Below are positions 7,688 through 16,925 of a stretch of 44,543 nt of DNA, piece by piece. Under the pieces are notes generated by a model, which saw only the letters and a program-made list of their open reading frames with translations, was not told the DNA's origin and did no database searches. The stretch spans positions 1 through 44,543 of the forward strand of contig CAZKXX010000019.1 of NCBI GenBank assembly GCA_964556705.1, read 5' to 3'. The DNA comes from CAZKXX01 sp964556705. GTDB taxonomy: Bacteria > Acidobacteriota > Terriglobia > UBA7540. The position numbers were made by a program, and so were the translations under genes. Each line of letters begins with the position of its first letter. Within the stretch, counting starts at the first letter, position 1.

Positions 7688-8908
7688 ATGACTCGCCATC
7701 GGACTCGACGTGAATTTCTGAAGGACTCGGCCGTCGCGGGCGCCGCCGTGGCCGCCTGGGGCGGGCTCGCGCCGGCGCGCGTGCTGGGCTCGAACGACCG
7801 CCTGCGCATGGGAGTGCTGGGCGCGGGCGGCCGCGCGCGCGGCCTGATGCGCGATTTTCTCAAAATCCCTGGGGTCGAATTCGTCGCCGTCAGCGACGTC
7901 TTCCAGCCCTCGACCGACGAGGCGATGAAAATCGCCGGCGCCGCCGCGCAGTCCACGGTGGACTACCGCCAGGTGCTCGACCGCAAGGACGTGGACGCCG
8001 TCCTCATCGGCAGCCCCGACCACTGGCACAAGGACATGCTCGTCGACAGCGTGCGCGCGGGGAAGGACGTCTATCTCGAAAAACCCATCATGCATACGAT
8101 CGAGGAAGGCGTCGAGATGGTGCGCGCCGTCGAGGAGACGAAGCGCGTGGTCCAGACCGGAACGCAGCAGCGGAGTTGGGACCACTACATTCTCGGCAAG
8201 CAGATCGTGGACTCCGGCAAACTCGGCCAGATTACCTACATTCATACTTACTGGTATCAGAACTACGGCCGCTGGGGCCGGCCGGGACCGGTGGACACCT
8301 CGAAGCTCGACTGGAAGCGCTGGCTGGGCAAGGCGCCCGACCAGCCGTTCACGGTGGAAAAATTCCGCTGGTGGCGCCACTACTGGGATTTCGGCGGCGG
8401 CATCCTCGCTGACCTCCTCACCCACTGGATGGACGTCATCCAGTGGTACATGAGCCAGACGCTGCCGCGCACCGTGACGACGGTCGCGAACCGCTACACC
8501 TACGAGTGGGAAGCGCCCGACGCCATCACCACCGCGTACGAGTTTCCGGGCGATTTCATGGTGACCTTCACGGGCGGCTACGGGCACAGCGTGGACGACG
8601 GCGGCATCACCTTCCGCGGCACGCGGGCGACGCTCAAGATTGACCGCGCGCGCCTGGCGGTTTACAGCGAAGGGGCCCAGTACGCGCCCGGCCAGCTCGC
8701 GCCGGAGCCCGAGATCGTCGCGCGCTCCGAACGCGACGGCACCGCGGAGCACGTCCGCAACTTCGTCGAATGCGTGCGCAGCCGAAAGACGCCCACTGCG
8801 CCCATTCAGGCGGGCTTCGAGGCCGCGCGCACGTCCATGCTCGGCAACCTGGCGATGAAGCGCGGGCAGAAAATCACCGTGGACCCGGCGACGGGGAAGG
8901 TGACGTAG
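7688..8908 (+). CDS. Gfo/Idh/MocA family oxidoreductase with Tat signal
   Basis: This 406-residue NAD(P)-dependent dehydrogenase belongs to the glucose-fructose oxidoreductase/inositol dehydrogenase family. A twin-arginine leader (TRREFLKDSAVAGAAVAA, residues 6-23) indicates folded export to the periplasm. The Rossmann motif is GAGGRA at 45-50 and the conserved EKP motif lies near 131-133. The ATG at 7688 is chosen because GAGGAGG lies nine bases upstream and the Tat leader begins there; the longer in-frame extension overlaps the previous gene without similarity. Many Acidobacteriota, Planctomycetota and Bacteroidota carry exported members next to sugar-modifying genes, which fits the aldo/keto reductase partner. 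Confidence 0.92.
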   Translation: MTRHRTRREFLKDSAVAGAAVAAWGGLAPARVLGSNDRLRMGVLGAGGRARGLMRDFLKIPGVEFVAVSDVFQPSTDEAMKIAGAAAQSTVDYRQVLDRKDVDAVLIGSPDHWHKDMLVDSVRAGKDVYLEKPIMHTIEEGVEMVRAVEETKRVVQTGTQQRSWDHYILGKQIVDSGKLGQITYIHTYWYQNYGRWGRPGPVDTSKLDWKRWLGKAPDQPFTVEKFRWWRHYWDFGGGILADLLTHWMDVIQWYMSQTLPRTVTTVANRYTYEWEAPDAITTAYEFPGDFMVTFTGGYGHSVDDGGITFRGTRATLKIDRARLAVYSEGAQYAPGQLAPEPEIVARSERDGTAEHVRNFVECVRSRKTPTAPIQAGFEAARTSMLGNLAMKRGQKITVDPATGKVT

Positions 8909-8932
8909 CTTTCCGCTGAAACGTTTAGAAGG

Positions 8933-9021
8933 TGGTGCGGAGGGCCGGAATCGAACCGGCACGGAGCTTTCGCCCCAAGGGATTTTAAGTCCCTTGCGTC
9001 TACCCGTTCCGCCACCTCCGC
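8933..9021 (-). tRNA. tRNA-Leu (anticodon UAA)
   Basis: Reading the minus strand, the acceptor stem GCGGAGG (9021-9015) pairs with CCTCCGC (8943-8937), followed by A and an encoded CCA (8935-8933). The anticodon arm is AGGGA-CTTAAAA-TCCCT, giving anticodon TAA. The long variable arm (about GGGGCGAAAGCTCC) marks a class II tRNA, and the T arm contains GGTTCGATTCC. Together these identify tRNA-Leu(UAA). It lies between convergent protein genes and its CCA end is genome-encoded. Confidence 0.97.
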
Positions 9022-9088
9022 GGGGTCTTTCAAGACAAGGTAACACGCCGTCTGCGCGCTCACAAGCCGCAGTGCGCCTCCGGGCGAC

Positions 9089-9772
9089 TTACGCGGCGAG
9101 TCGGCGCCGGCACTCGTCGAGAATTTCCGCCGTGCGGCTGGCGCCGATGCGCGTGGCGCCGAGCGAGCGGAAGACGAGCAGCCGGTCGAGATCGCGGATG
9201 CCCCCCGCGGCCTTCACCTGCACACTCGCCGGCGAGTGCTCGCGCATCAGGCGCACGTCGTGTTCCGTGGCGCCTCCCGAACCGTATCCGGTGGAAGTCT
9301 TCACCCAGTCCACACCGAGTTCACCGCAGATTTCGCAGAGGCGGATTTTGTGGACGTCCTGGAGATAACAGTTTTCAAAAATGACTTTCAGCTTCGCTCC
9401 GCCGGCGCGCGTGGCCTCGAGCACGGCGCGCACGTCGCGGCGCACGTAGTCCCAGTCACCGCTCAGGACTCTGGAAATGTTCACGACCATGTCGAGTTCC
9501 TCACCGCCGTCGGCGAGCGCGCGTTCGGCTTCCGCCACCTTGACGGAAGTGGTATGCCCGCCGTGCGGAAAACCCACGGTGGTGCTCGCCTTCACCGTCG
9601 TGCCGCGCAGAATTTCCGCGCAGCGCGCGAGCGCGTGCGGCAGGATGCAGACGCTCGCCACGTCATATTCCCGCGCCAGCCGGCAGCCGCGTTCGAGCTC
9701 TTCCGCCGCGAGCATCGGCTGGAGCAGCGAGTGATCAATCATTTTCGCAATGTCCGGATAGTTGAATTCCAT
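9089..9772 (-). CDS. deoC: Deoxyribose-phosphate aldolase
   Basis: DeoC cleaves 2-deoxyribose-5-phosphate to glyceraldehyde-3-phosphate and acetaldehyde in deoxynucleoside catabolism. The 227-residue length is typical of the cytoplasmic class I aldolase. The Schiff-base lysine is Lys158 in WVKTSTGYGSGG, the proton-relay lysine is Lys187 in VQVKAAGGIRD, and Asp94 lies in ELDMVVN. The GFPHGGHTTSVKVAE segment is also diagnostic. No other deo genes are adjacent, so it is not part of a nucleoside operon here. It lies 36 bases downstream of the PlsC-type gene on the same strand. Confidence 0.96.
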   Translation of the reverse strand: MEFNYPDIAKMIDHSLLQPMLAAEELERGCRLAREYDVASVCILPHALARCAEILRGTTVKASTTVGFPHGGHTTSVKVAEAERALADGGEELDMVVNISRVLSGDWDYVRRDVRAVLEATRAGGAKLKVIFENCYLQDVHKIRLCEICGELGVDWVKTSTGYGSGGATEHDVRLMREHSPASVQVKAAGGIRDLDRLLVFRSLGATRIGASRTAEILDECRRRLAA

Positions 9773-9808
9773 GGGGCCCCCACTTCGCGGAATGAAATCA
9801 GCGAACCG

Positions 9809-10585
9809 TCAGGAACTCTGTGACTTCTGCGGTTCGCGCGCCGCCCGATGCTCCTCGACCGGCTTCGAGACGATGGCGTGGACGCGCGCGATGAGTGCTT
9901 CGAGGTCTTCCTTTTCCGCTCCCTTCATCTCGATGGTGTCGTGGAGATAGACGACGATCTTCGAAGGATAAAGCATCCAGCTTCCTTTGCGATTGAATTC
10001 GTACGAGCCCACGATGCTCATGGGCACGATGGGATAGCCGGTGTGCCGGGCGATGACGAAGCCGCCCTTGCGGAACGGGCCGACGCGGCCGTCGCGCGTG
10101 CGCGTCCCTTCGGCGAAAACAATCAGGCTGACGCCGTCGTCGAGCGCCGCCTTCGCCCGCTTGAGCAGCCGGATAAACGAGCCGGGATTGCTGTTCTTCG
10201 GCACCGGAATGTTTCCGAACCGCTTCATCATCCAGCCGTACGCCGGGATCTTGAAATGACTTTCCAGTTCCAGTCCGCGCACGAACTGCGGAATCGCCGA
10301 GTAAATCACGAAGGCGTCGAAAATGTTCACGTGATTGCAGATGAAGATGCTGGTCCGCTCGCGGTCGAACCCGGGCGCGTAACGCGCCTCGAAGCCCACG
10401 CCGGCCACGCGCAGGATGTTCCGGAAGAAGACGCGCTGCGGCCGGTCGTTCTTCCTCGGGTCCACGAAAATTCCCAGCACGACGAGAAACGTGCAGACGG
10501 TGAAGAAATGGAGCGCGCTCGCGATCCACAATACGATCGAGCGCACGACGGTGTAGGAATATCTCAGAACGCTGGTGACCTTCAT
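9809..10585 (-). CDS. PlsC-type 1-acyl-glycerol-3-phosphate acyltransferase
   Basis: This 258-residue lysophospholipid acyltransferase family protein would transfer an acyl chain to a lysophospholipid at the inner membrane. The N-terminus has two hydrophobic segments (about residues 12-42). The catalytic HX4D motif is His85-Val-Asn-Ile-Phe-Asp90, the substrate motif is FAEGTRTRDG near 157-166, and IVPMSI follows as block IV. It lies 72 bases downstream of sucA on the same strand. It could be the general PlsC of the organism, or the acyltransferase partner of the lipid operon further upstream; the sequence does not decide. Confidence 0.9.
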   Translation of the reverse strand: MKVTSVLRYSYTVVRSIVLWIASALHFFTVCTFLVVLGIFVDPRKNDRPQRVFFRNILRVAGVGFEARYAPGFDRERTSIFICNHVNIFDAFVIYSAIPQFVRGLELESHFKIPAYGWMMKRFGNIPVPKNSNPGSFIRLLKRAKAALDDGVSLIVFAEGTRTRDGRVGPFRKGGFVIARHTGYPIVPMSIVGSYEFNRKGSWMLYPSKIVVYLHDTIEMKGAEKEDLEALIARVHAIVSKPVEEHRAAREPQKSQSS

Positions 10586-10657
10586 TCGGTGCCGGGCGGC
10601 GACTTCGGGCGGAACATTTCAGCAAACGGGCCGCGCCCTGTAAAATCGGTTCCGCCT

Positions 10658-13108
10658 TCAAGCTTTGCGCGACGCGAAGGTGAGCTGCAGGAGCGTTCTC
10701 TGCTCCATACGGTGCGCTTTGGCGGAGCCCGTGGCGGGGCTGGCGCTCGCCGTGCGGCGAATCGAGCGGATGGGCCGTCCCCGCGCCAGCCGCCGCAGAC
10801 GCGGCCGCACGAACGACTGCGCGCCCATGTTGGCCGGCTCCTCCTGCACCCACACGATTTCTCGCGCCGAGCCGTGCCGGTCGAGTTCGCGCCGCACTTC
10901 CGACTCCGGGAAAGGATAAAGCTGCTCGAGCGCGACGATCGCCGTGTTCGCAGCCTCGCGATTCCGGCGTTCCTGGCGAAGCTCGTGGATGATTTTTCCT
11001 GTCGCCAGAAGGAGTCGCTCGCCGCCGGAGACTTCGGCGTCAGGGATCACCGGCTGGAAAACCCCGCGCGAAAAATCTTCGAGCGGCGAGGCGGCCAGCG
11101 AACTCCGCAGCAGGCTCTTCGGCGTGAAGACGACCAGCGGCTTCCGCCAGGTCCTCAGCGCCTGCCGGCGGAGCAGATGGAAATACTGCGCCGAAGTCGT
11201 CGGCTGCACGATTTGCATATTGTCTTCCGCCGCCAGTTGCAGGAAGCGCTCGACGCGCGCGCTGGAATGTTCCGGGCCCTGGCCTTCGTAGCCGTGCGGG
11301 AGAAGCATGACGACGCCGGCGAGCAGTCCCCATTTATCCTCTCCCGCGGCAATGAACTGGTCAACGATTGCCTGCGCGTTGTTCACGAAGTCTCCGAACT
11401 GCGCTTCCCAGATGACCAGCGCTTCGGGATAGTCGCGGCTGAAGCCGTATTCGAATCCCAGCGCCGCCGCTTCGGAAAGAATCGTGTTGAAGACGTCGAA
11501 CGTGGCCTGCCTGGATGAAACGTGCTCGAGCGGGATGTGCTCGTCCTCGGTTTCCGTGTCGAACCAGACCGCGTGCCGGTGGTCGAAAGTCCCGCGGCGC
11601 GAGTCCTGCCCGCTGAGGCGCACGGGAACTCCCTGCCTCAAGAGCGAGCCGAAGGCCAGCGCCTCAGCCATGCCGAAGTCCACGGGTCGCTCGCCCGCGG
11701 CCACGCGCGCGCGCTGCTCGATGAGGCGTTTGACCTTCGGGTGCGCGTGAAATCCCTCCGGGTTCCTCGTCAGCACCGAAGCGATTTCCTGAATTTCTTC
11801 CGGCGTAATGGCGGTTTCCACTTCGCACGCCGGATCGTAGCGGCCACCCCGGAATCGGTCCCAATAAGAAGGCATCTGCCGCAGCGCCGGCCGCTTCTTC
11901 ATCGCGCGGGCCTTCTGGAGCGCCTGCTCGTACTCGTTCAGGATGGATTCGACGATAGGCGCGGCGTCCGTTTCGATGTTCTTCGCGTACGTTTGCCACA
12001 GTGGCGGCAGGGATTCGATCTTCCGATAACGCAGCGGCTGCGTGGCGGTCGGGTCGTCAATTTCGCTGTGGCCGTGGCGCCGGAAACCGATCAGGTCCAC
12101 GACCGCGTCGCTCGAGAACTCGTCGCGATACTCCGCGGCCAGCCGCGCCACGCGCACCACCGCTTCGGGATCTTCTCCGTTCACGTGGAAAATCGGAATG
12201 GGCAGGCGCTTCGCGACGTCGGCGGCGAAGCGCGAAGAATGCAATTCCTCCGGGTTCGCCGTGAAGCCGATCAGGTTGTTGACAATCACGTGGACGGTCC
12301 CGCCGACCGTGAAGCCGCGCAGGTCGGCCATGCAAAGCGTCTCGGCGGCGATGCCCTGGCCGGCGAAGGCCGCATCGCCGTGCAGCGTGACGGGAAAAAT
12401 GCGCTTCGCGCCGTCGTCGCCGAGCCTCTCCTGCTTGGCGCGCGCGCGGCCCATCGCCACAGGGTCCACCGCTTCGAGATGGCTGGGGTTCGAGACCAGG
12501 TGCATCGCCAGCTTGCGTCCGCTCCGCGTGACGAATTTTCCCGTCGCGCCCTGGTGGTAGATGACGTCGCCGCCGCCCAGAATGCTTTCCGGGTCCACGT
12601 CCTCGAAGCGCGCGAAAACGTTTTCCGGCGGCACGCCCACGATGTGGACGAGCACGTTCAGCCGGCCGCGATGGCTCATCCCCAGCACCACCTGTTCGGC
12701 GCCGTCTCCGGCCGCGCTCTCCATGATTTCGTCGAGCAGCGGGAGCAGCGCCGCCACGCCCTCGATGGAGAACCGCTTGTTGCCGGGATAACGCGAATGA
12801 AGCACGTGCTCGAAACGCTCGGCGCGGATCAGGAACTCGAGGATCCGGGCGCGATCGAACTCTGGAGGCTCGCTTTCCAGACGCTCCTGGATCCACTGGC
12901 GGCGTTTCGGGTCGGGAATGTGCATGAACTCCGCCCCAATTGTGCGGCAGTAAATGCGCCGCGCGGCGCGCGCGGCTTCCCCGTCCACACGCAGCTCGGG
13001 ATGTTCGAGCGGCTTCAGATGCCCGAGGGGGTCGAGATCGGCTTCCAGATAACCCCAGCGGCGGAACAGATCGAACACTCGTTCGCGGTTTTCACGGGAA
13101 AATGACAT
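10658..13108 (-). CDS. sucA: 2-oxoglutarate dehydrogenase E1 component (short form)
   Basis: This thiamine-diphosphate-dependent E1 subunit decarboxylates 2-oxoglutarate in the TCA cycle. Its 816 residues compare with about 930 in Escherichia coli, and the shortening is at the N-terminus. Signature segments are GNKRFSIEG, GMSHRGRLNVL, HGDAAFAGQG, VIVNNLIGFT and the C-terminal FGDFVNNAQAIVDQFI. Its start at 13108 has AAAGGG nearby. The E2 gene (sucB) and lpd are not adjacent on either side, which is unusual: the next gene downstream is a PlsC acyltransferase. The C-terminal 30 residues are atypical and Ser/Arg-rich. Confidence 0.95.
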   Translation of the reverse strand: MSFSRENRERVFDLFRRWGYLEADLDPLGHLKPLEHPELRVDGEAARAARRIYCRTIGAEFMHIPDPKRRQWIQERLESEPPEFDRARILEFLIRAERFEHVLHSRYPGNKRFSIEGVAALLPLLDEIMESAAGDGAEQVVLGMSHRGRLNVLVHIVGVPPENVFARFEDVDPESILGGGDVIYHQGATGKFVTRSGRKLAMHLVSNPSHLEAVDPVAMGRARAKQERLGDDGAKRIFPVTLHGDAAFAGQGIAAETLCMADLRGFTVGGTVHVIVNNLIGFTANPEELHSSRFAADVAKRLPIPIFHVNGEDPEAVVRVARLAAEYRDEFSSDAVVDLIGFRRHGHSEIDDPTATQPLRYRKIESLPPLWQTYAKNIETDAAPIVESILNEYEQALQKARAMKKRPALRQMPSYWDRFRGGRYDPACEVETAITPEEIQEIASVLTRNPEGFHAHPKVKRLIEQRARVAAGERPVDFGMAEALAFGSLLRQGVPVRLSGQDSRRGTFDHRHAVWFDTETEDEHIPLEHVSSRQATFDVFNTILSEAAALGFEYGFSRDYPEALVIWEAQFGDFVNNAQAIVDQFIAAGEDKWGLLAGVVMLLPHGYEGQGPEHSSARVERFLQLAAEDNMQIVQPTTSAQYFHLLRRQALRTWRKPLVVFTPKSLLRSSLAASPLEDFSRGVFQPVIPDAEVSGGERLLLATGKIIHELRQERRNREAANTAIVALEQLYPFPESEVRRELDRHGSAREIVWVQEEPANMGAQSFVRPRLRRLARGRPIRSIRRTASASPATGSAKAHRMEQRTLLQLTFASRKA

Positions 13109-13172
13109 GCCCTTTCAGTATAGGGGGCGGCAAGGACTGTGAAAAGGGATCCGGCTTCCAGGCGGCCGCGCG

Positions 13173-14078
13173 TCACACCACGACGCTCAGCGCGCCGGGG
13201 AGCACGTCCAGCCGCTCGCAGTGCAGCGTCACGACTTCGCCGTCCACCATGGCGTCCACGGGGGCGTCGAGAAAAAACTCGACCTTGCGCACCGCGCGAC
13301 GCCGCGCCCGCGGATGCCGCACGTGCGAGCCGTCGTAGAGCGTCGGCAGGTTGCGAATCAATCCCAGGCGCCCGATCGGTCCCCAGCGCACATATTCGAT
13401 CAGGCCGTCGCCCGTCTCCGCCTGCGGCGCGATCATCATCGTGCGGCCCGTGAATTTGCTGTTGTTGAAGGTGAGGAAAAGCACCGGGCCGTCATCGGTG
13501 GCCGCGTCGTCGTCGATCCGGTGCGGAAAGGGACGCCGCACGAGCTTCACGAGGCACGTGAAGACGCCGAGCAGATACCCGACGTGGCCGAAACGTTTGA
13601 ATTTGCGGTTGGTGACGGCGGCCGCGTCCGCGGGAAACCCCAGGCTGAGCAGGTTGATGAAGTGCAGGACGCCGCCGCGATGCTTCATGCGCAGCACGTC
13701 GCAGGGACGGCACCGTCCTTCGAGAATCGCCTGCGTCGCAAACTCTTCGGCGCGCTCGGTGGTGAAGTCCCGCAAAAACGAGTTGCCCGTCCCGAGCGGC
13801 AGCATGGCGAGCGTGGGCGGTTCACCCTGTCCGGCGCCGGGGAAAAGTCCGTTGACGATTTCGAACGCCGTGCCGTCGCCGCCCACAGCGAGGAACCGCC
13901 GGTGGCCGAGGCCGTACGCCTCATGCGCCAGTTCCACGCCCTGTCCGGCGTGTTCGGTCTCGACGATCTCGACAGCCACGCCCGCCGCGCGCAGACGGCC
14001 GAGCGCTTCCGCCGCGAGCTTGCCGCAGCGGCCGTGGCCGGCGGCCGGATTAACAATGGCGAAGAATCGCTGGTTCAC
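13173..14078 (-). CDS. Diacylglycerol kinase-family lipid kinase
   Basis: This 301-residue protein of the DAGK/YegS/sphingosine-kinase family would phosphorylate a lipid alcohol such as diacylglycerol with ATP. Motifs are VNPAAGHGRC at 9-18, the nucleotide-binding VGGDGT at 65-70 and LPLGTGNSF near 95. The start is a GTG at 14076-14078 whose last bases overlap the TGA of the upstream acyl ligase (GTGA), so translation is probably coupled; the frame upstream of this has no similarity. As the last gene of the lipid operon it suggests that the pathway product, or an intermediate, is a lipid with a free hydroxyl to be phosphorylated. Confidence 0.9.
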   Translation of the reverse strand: MNQRFFAIVNPAAGHGRCGKLAAEALGRLRAAGVAVEIVETEHAGQGVELAHEAYGLGHRRFLAVGGDGTAFEIVNGLFPGAGQGEPPTLAMLPLGTGNSFLRDFTTERAEEFATQAILEGRCRPCDVLRMKHRGGVLHFINLLSLGFPADAAAVTNRKFKRFGHVGYLLGVFTCLVKLVRRPFPHRIDDDAATDDGPVLFLTFNNSKFTGRTMMIAPQAETGDGLIEYVRWGPIGRLGLIRNLPTLYDGSHVRHPRARRRAVRKVEFFLDAPVDAMVDGEVVTLHCERLDVLPGALSVVV

Positions 14079-15787
14079 AACGGTCTGACGTCGCGGTCGC
14101 GTTGGAGTTTTGACCGGACCTGCTCGGCCAGCGCCGGTCGCTTGATTTTGAGCGATGCGGTGCGCGGGAAATCCTCGTCCCACACGATGTAGCCGCCCAC
14201 TCGCTTGAAGTCCGGCAGCCGGCGGTTGCGGGCCGCGAGCTCGTCGCACACGGTGCCGCTGATTTCCTGGCCCGGTTCCGCGTGGAGCACGACGATGAGT
14301 TGTTCGTTCCCCAGGCGCTTCTCAGGCCAGAGATAATTCGACGCGAAGACGCACAGCTCTTTCACCGGAAGTCCTTCGAAGGCGTTCTCGATGTCTTCCG
14401 GATAAACGTTCTTGCCGCCTTCGGTGACGATCATGTTTTTGGCGCGCCCGAAAAGTTGCAGGTGGCCCATCGCATCCACTCGCCCGAGGTCGCCGGTGTA
14501 GAGCCAGCCGTCGCGAATCGTCTCGGCGGTGAGTTCGGGATCGTCCAGATAGTGCGACATCACGGTCTTGCTGCGGATCGCCACTTCGCCGATGCCCTTC
14601 GCGTCGGGGTTCACAATCCGGACCTGCATTCCGGGCAGTGGCGGGCCGACGGTGTCGGCGCGAAAGGGATTGAAGTCGTTCACGGTGACGGCCGTGCCGG
14701 CTTCCGTCAGGCCGTAGCCGTTCGCCACCGGAATCCCCAGATCGTAGAAGAACTGAATCGTCGCCGGGTCCATGAACGCTCCGCCCACGAAAAGCGCGCG
14801 CAATTCGCCGCCGAAGGCCTGATGAATCTGGCGAAGCAAAATCCGGCTGAGCCGCAGCTTCGGTTTCTTTCGGGTGAAGGCTCGATTCACGGTGATGAGC
14901 GCGTCAAGGATTTTGCGGCGGAAGGGCGGCAGCGTGTCGAACTTCGCGCGCAATCCTTTTTCCAGGTTCTTCAGCACGAGCGGCACGAGCGCCATGTAGG
15001 TGATCTTGTAGCGAGGAAAAGCGTCGCGAACGAACTCGGGCCGCAGCGTCCGCAGGTGGACTACCGTTGCGCCGCAGACGAACGGGCCGATGAAGCCGAC
15101 CATGAAGTCAATCGCGTGGTTGGTGGGAAGAATGCTCAGGTAACGGACGCCCGGCCAGAAGGGATAGAGCGCCGTCAGCGCCACGCACTGTTCGAGATAG
15201 TTCTCGTGCGTAAGGACGCAGCCCTTGGGGCGCCCGCCCGTGCCCGAGGAATAAACGATGCAAGCCCAGTCGCTGCGCTGGCGCGGAACGAAGCGCGGCT
15301 CGGCCGCGCCTCGCGCCTCTTCCCAGCGCCGGGCGCTTCCGAGGTCGGCGCCCTGCGGGGCTTCGCTCACGAGGGCCACATGGAGTTTCAAGTCCTGGAA
15401 ACCTTCCGCCTGCGTCAGGGCTCGCCAGACGGGGTATTCGGTGACCAGAATCTTCGCTTTCGAATGGAGCAGGTGCTGGATCTGCTCGCGCGACGTCAGT
15501 TTGTAATCGAGCGGGACGAGCACGCCGCCGGACTGGAAGACGGCGTAGGCCGAAAGCAGCCACTTCGACTGGTTGGTCATGATGATGGCCGCGCGATCGT
15601 TGGGGGCGAAGCCGGACTCCTGAAGCGCGGCGGTGAGCGGAAGCGCCAGCGCCTTGAACTGGCGGTAGGTGAGCCGGCAATTCTCTCGCTCGCGGTCGGC
15701 TTCGATCAGACAGGTCTCGTCCGCGAACCGTTCGAGCGCGTCGCGCAGCGCTTCGCCCAGTGATTGATACTTCTGGAGGTCCAGCAT
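14075..15787 (-). CDS. AMP-binding acyl-CoA/acyl-ACP ligase (first of two in the operon)
   Basis: This is a 570-residue ANL-superfamily adenylating enzyme, which activates a carboxylic acid with ATP and loads it onto CoA or an ACP. The P-loop is CIVYSSGTGGRPKG at about 176-189, the A5 motif is NGYGLTEAGTAV near 350, the A7 motif is YTGDLGRVD near 425, and the C-terminal lysine motif region is ASLKIKRPAL. It ends in an overlap with the lipid kinase start. The ACP gene lies 28 bases upstream, and this adjacency suggests that the ligase charges that ACP. The substrate is unknown; no transmembrane segment is present. Confidence 0.9.
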   Translation of the reverse strand: MLDLQKYQSLGEALRDALERFADETCLIEADRERENCRLTYRQFKALALPLTAALQESGFAPNDRAAIIMTNQSKWLLSAYAVFQSGGVLVPLDYKLTSREQIQHLLHSKAKILVTEYPVWRALTQAEGFQDLKLHVALVSEAPQGADLGSARRWEEARGAAEPRFVPRQRSDWACIVYSSGTGGRPKGCVLTHENYLEQCVALTALYPFWPGVRYLSILPTNHAIDFMVGFIGPFVCGATVVHLRTLRPEFVRDAFPRYKITYMALVPLVLKNLEKGLRAKFDTLPPFRRKILDALITVNRAFTRKKPKLRLSRILLRQIHQAFGGELRALFVGGAFMDPATIQFFYDLGIPVANGYGLTEAGTAVTVNDFNPFRADTVGPPLPGMQVRIVNPDAKGIGEVAIRSKTVMSHYLDDPELTAETIRDGWLYTGDLGRVDAMGHLQLFGRAKNMIVTEGGKNVYPEDIENAFEGLPVKELCVFASNYLWPEKRLGNEQLIVVLHAEPGQEISGTVCDELAARNRRLPDFKRVGGYIVWDEDFPRTASLKIKRPALAEQVRSKLQRDRDVRPL

Positions 15788-15815
15788 TCGGGTGAGCGGT
15801 TTTCGCCGCTTTCGG

Positions 15816-16058
15816 TCACAGTCTCGCCTGGATGCGTTCGGCGAGCGTGCGAAAATCCGTGACGCCCTGCATTTCGTAGTCGGGCAGTTCGACGCCGAAG
15901 TGGTGCTCGAGCCGTGTGAGCAGCTCGAGCGCCTGAAGGCTGTCGATCTTCAGCTTCCGGAAAAAGTCGTCGCTGGGTGAAAGGTCGGCGCGCGCCACTT
16001 TGAAGTGCGTCGCAGCCAATGTGAGGATTTCTTCCAGCGTCTGTTCCGGTGTTCTCAT
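15816..16058 (-). CDS. Acyl carrier protein
   Basis: This 80-residue acidic four-helix carrier would be modified at Ser40 in the DSLQALELL motif with 4'-phosphopantetheine to carry an acyl chain. It differs from FabF-cluster AcpP: the helix I sequence is unusual and no fab genes are nearby. It therefore looks like a dedicated carrier for the surrounding ligases, hydratase and reductase. It lies 36 bases downstream of the enoyl-CoA hydratase and 28 bases upstream of an acyl ligase on the same strand. Confidence 0.93.
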   Translation of the reverse strand: MRTPEQTLEEILTLAATHFKVARADLSPSDDFFRKLKIDSLQALELLTRLEHHFGVELPDYEMQGVTDFRTLAERIQARL

Positions 16059-16094
16059 TTTCGCCGTCCTGCCTGCTTCGTCTGCGGTCCGCGT

Positions 16095-16898
16095 TCAGGG
16101 CAGATAGGGCAGCGCGTCCGTGCTTTCGACAAATTTGCGCAGCCCCTCTTCCACGGCCGGGCGCGTGAACAATTCGCAGAAGATTTCGATTTCGCGGCGC
16201 AATTCCTCCCGGGGAATCGGCTTGATAAATTCTTTCGCCGCCATGGCCGTCGTGCGATCAAACTTGCCCGCCTGCTCCGCCGTGGTGCGCGCCGCACGCA
16301 GCGCCTGACCTTCGGCGACAACCTGGCTGACCAGTCCCACGGCCGCCGCCTTGGTGGCGTTGATGCTGCGTCCCGTCAGCAGAAGGTCGCGCACGACGGC
16401 GTTCCCCAGGTCGCGCTTCAGACGCGGAATGCCGCCGAAGCCGGGAATCAGCCCCAGGCGAAGCTCGGGAAAGCAGAAGCGCGCCATTTTATCGGCGATG
16501 ATGAGGTCGCAGGCGAGCGCCAGTTCCAGCCCGCCGCCGAACGTCACGCCGTGCACGGCCGCAAGGGTGACGAGCGGCGCGGAGTCAATGGCGTTGAGGG
16601 CCCGATGAATGCGCTCGAGAAAATCGCGCACACCCGCCACACGTTCGGAGGTTTCCAGCGGTTGCATGCGCGTGTAGAGCTCGCGCAGGTCGGCGCCCGC
16701 CGAAAACCCGGATTTGAGCGTGCTGTGGAGGATGAGCGCGTGTGCCTCGTCCTGCGCGGCTACGAGCGTCTCAACGAAACGTTCGAGTTCTTCGAGCGTC
16801 ACGGAGCCGATTTCGTTCGCCGGCTCGCGGTGCAGCGCCAATTCGATGACGCCGCCGCTTGCCGTCCACGAGAGCGCCTTGCCCGAAAATTCCTTCAT
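16095..16898 (-). CDS. Enoyl-CoA hydratase/isomerase family protein
   Basis: This is a 267-residue crotonase-fold enzyme. The oxyanion-hole segments are FSAGADLRE and VHGVTFGGGLELALACD. The active-site region FPELRLGLIPGFGGIPRL keeps one glutamate (Pro-Glu-Leu), matching crotonases that use a single acid. Family members hydrate, isomerise or hydrolyse acyl thioesters. In this operon it might modify the acyl chain on CoA or on the ACP encoded just downstream. There is no partner thiolase or beta-ketoacyl synthase in the operon, so it is not a normal beta-oxidation locus. Confidence 0.88.
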   Translation of the reverse strand: MKEFSGKALSWTASGGVIELALHREPANEIGSVTLEELERFVETLVAAQDEAHALILHSTLKSGFSAGADLRELYTRMQPLETSERVAGVRDFLERIHRALNAIDSAPLVTLAAVHGVTFGGGLELALACDLIIADKMARFCFPELRLGLIPGFGGIPRLKRDLGNAVVRDLLLTGRSINATKAAAVGLVSQVVAEGQALRAARTTAEQAGKFDRTTAMAAKEFIKPIPREELRREIEIFCELFTRPAVEEGLRKFVESTDALPYLP

Positions 16899-16925
16899 GC
16901 TGAGTTCCGGTTCCGAGTTCGTTCC

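Noticed and set aside
7664..9046. 460-codon frame antisense to the Gfo/Idh gene and the tRNA
   Set aside because: It runs through a tRNA gene and has no family motif; shadow of the plus-strand gene.
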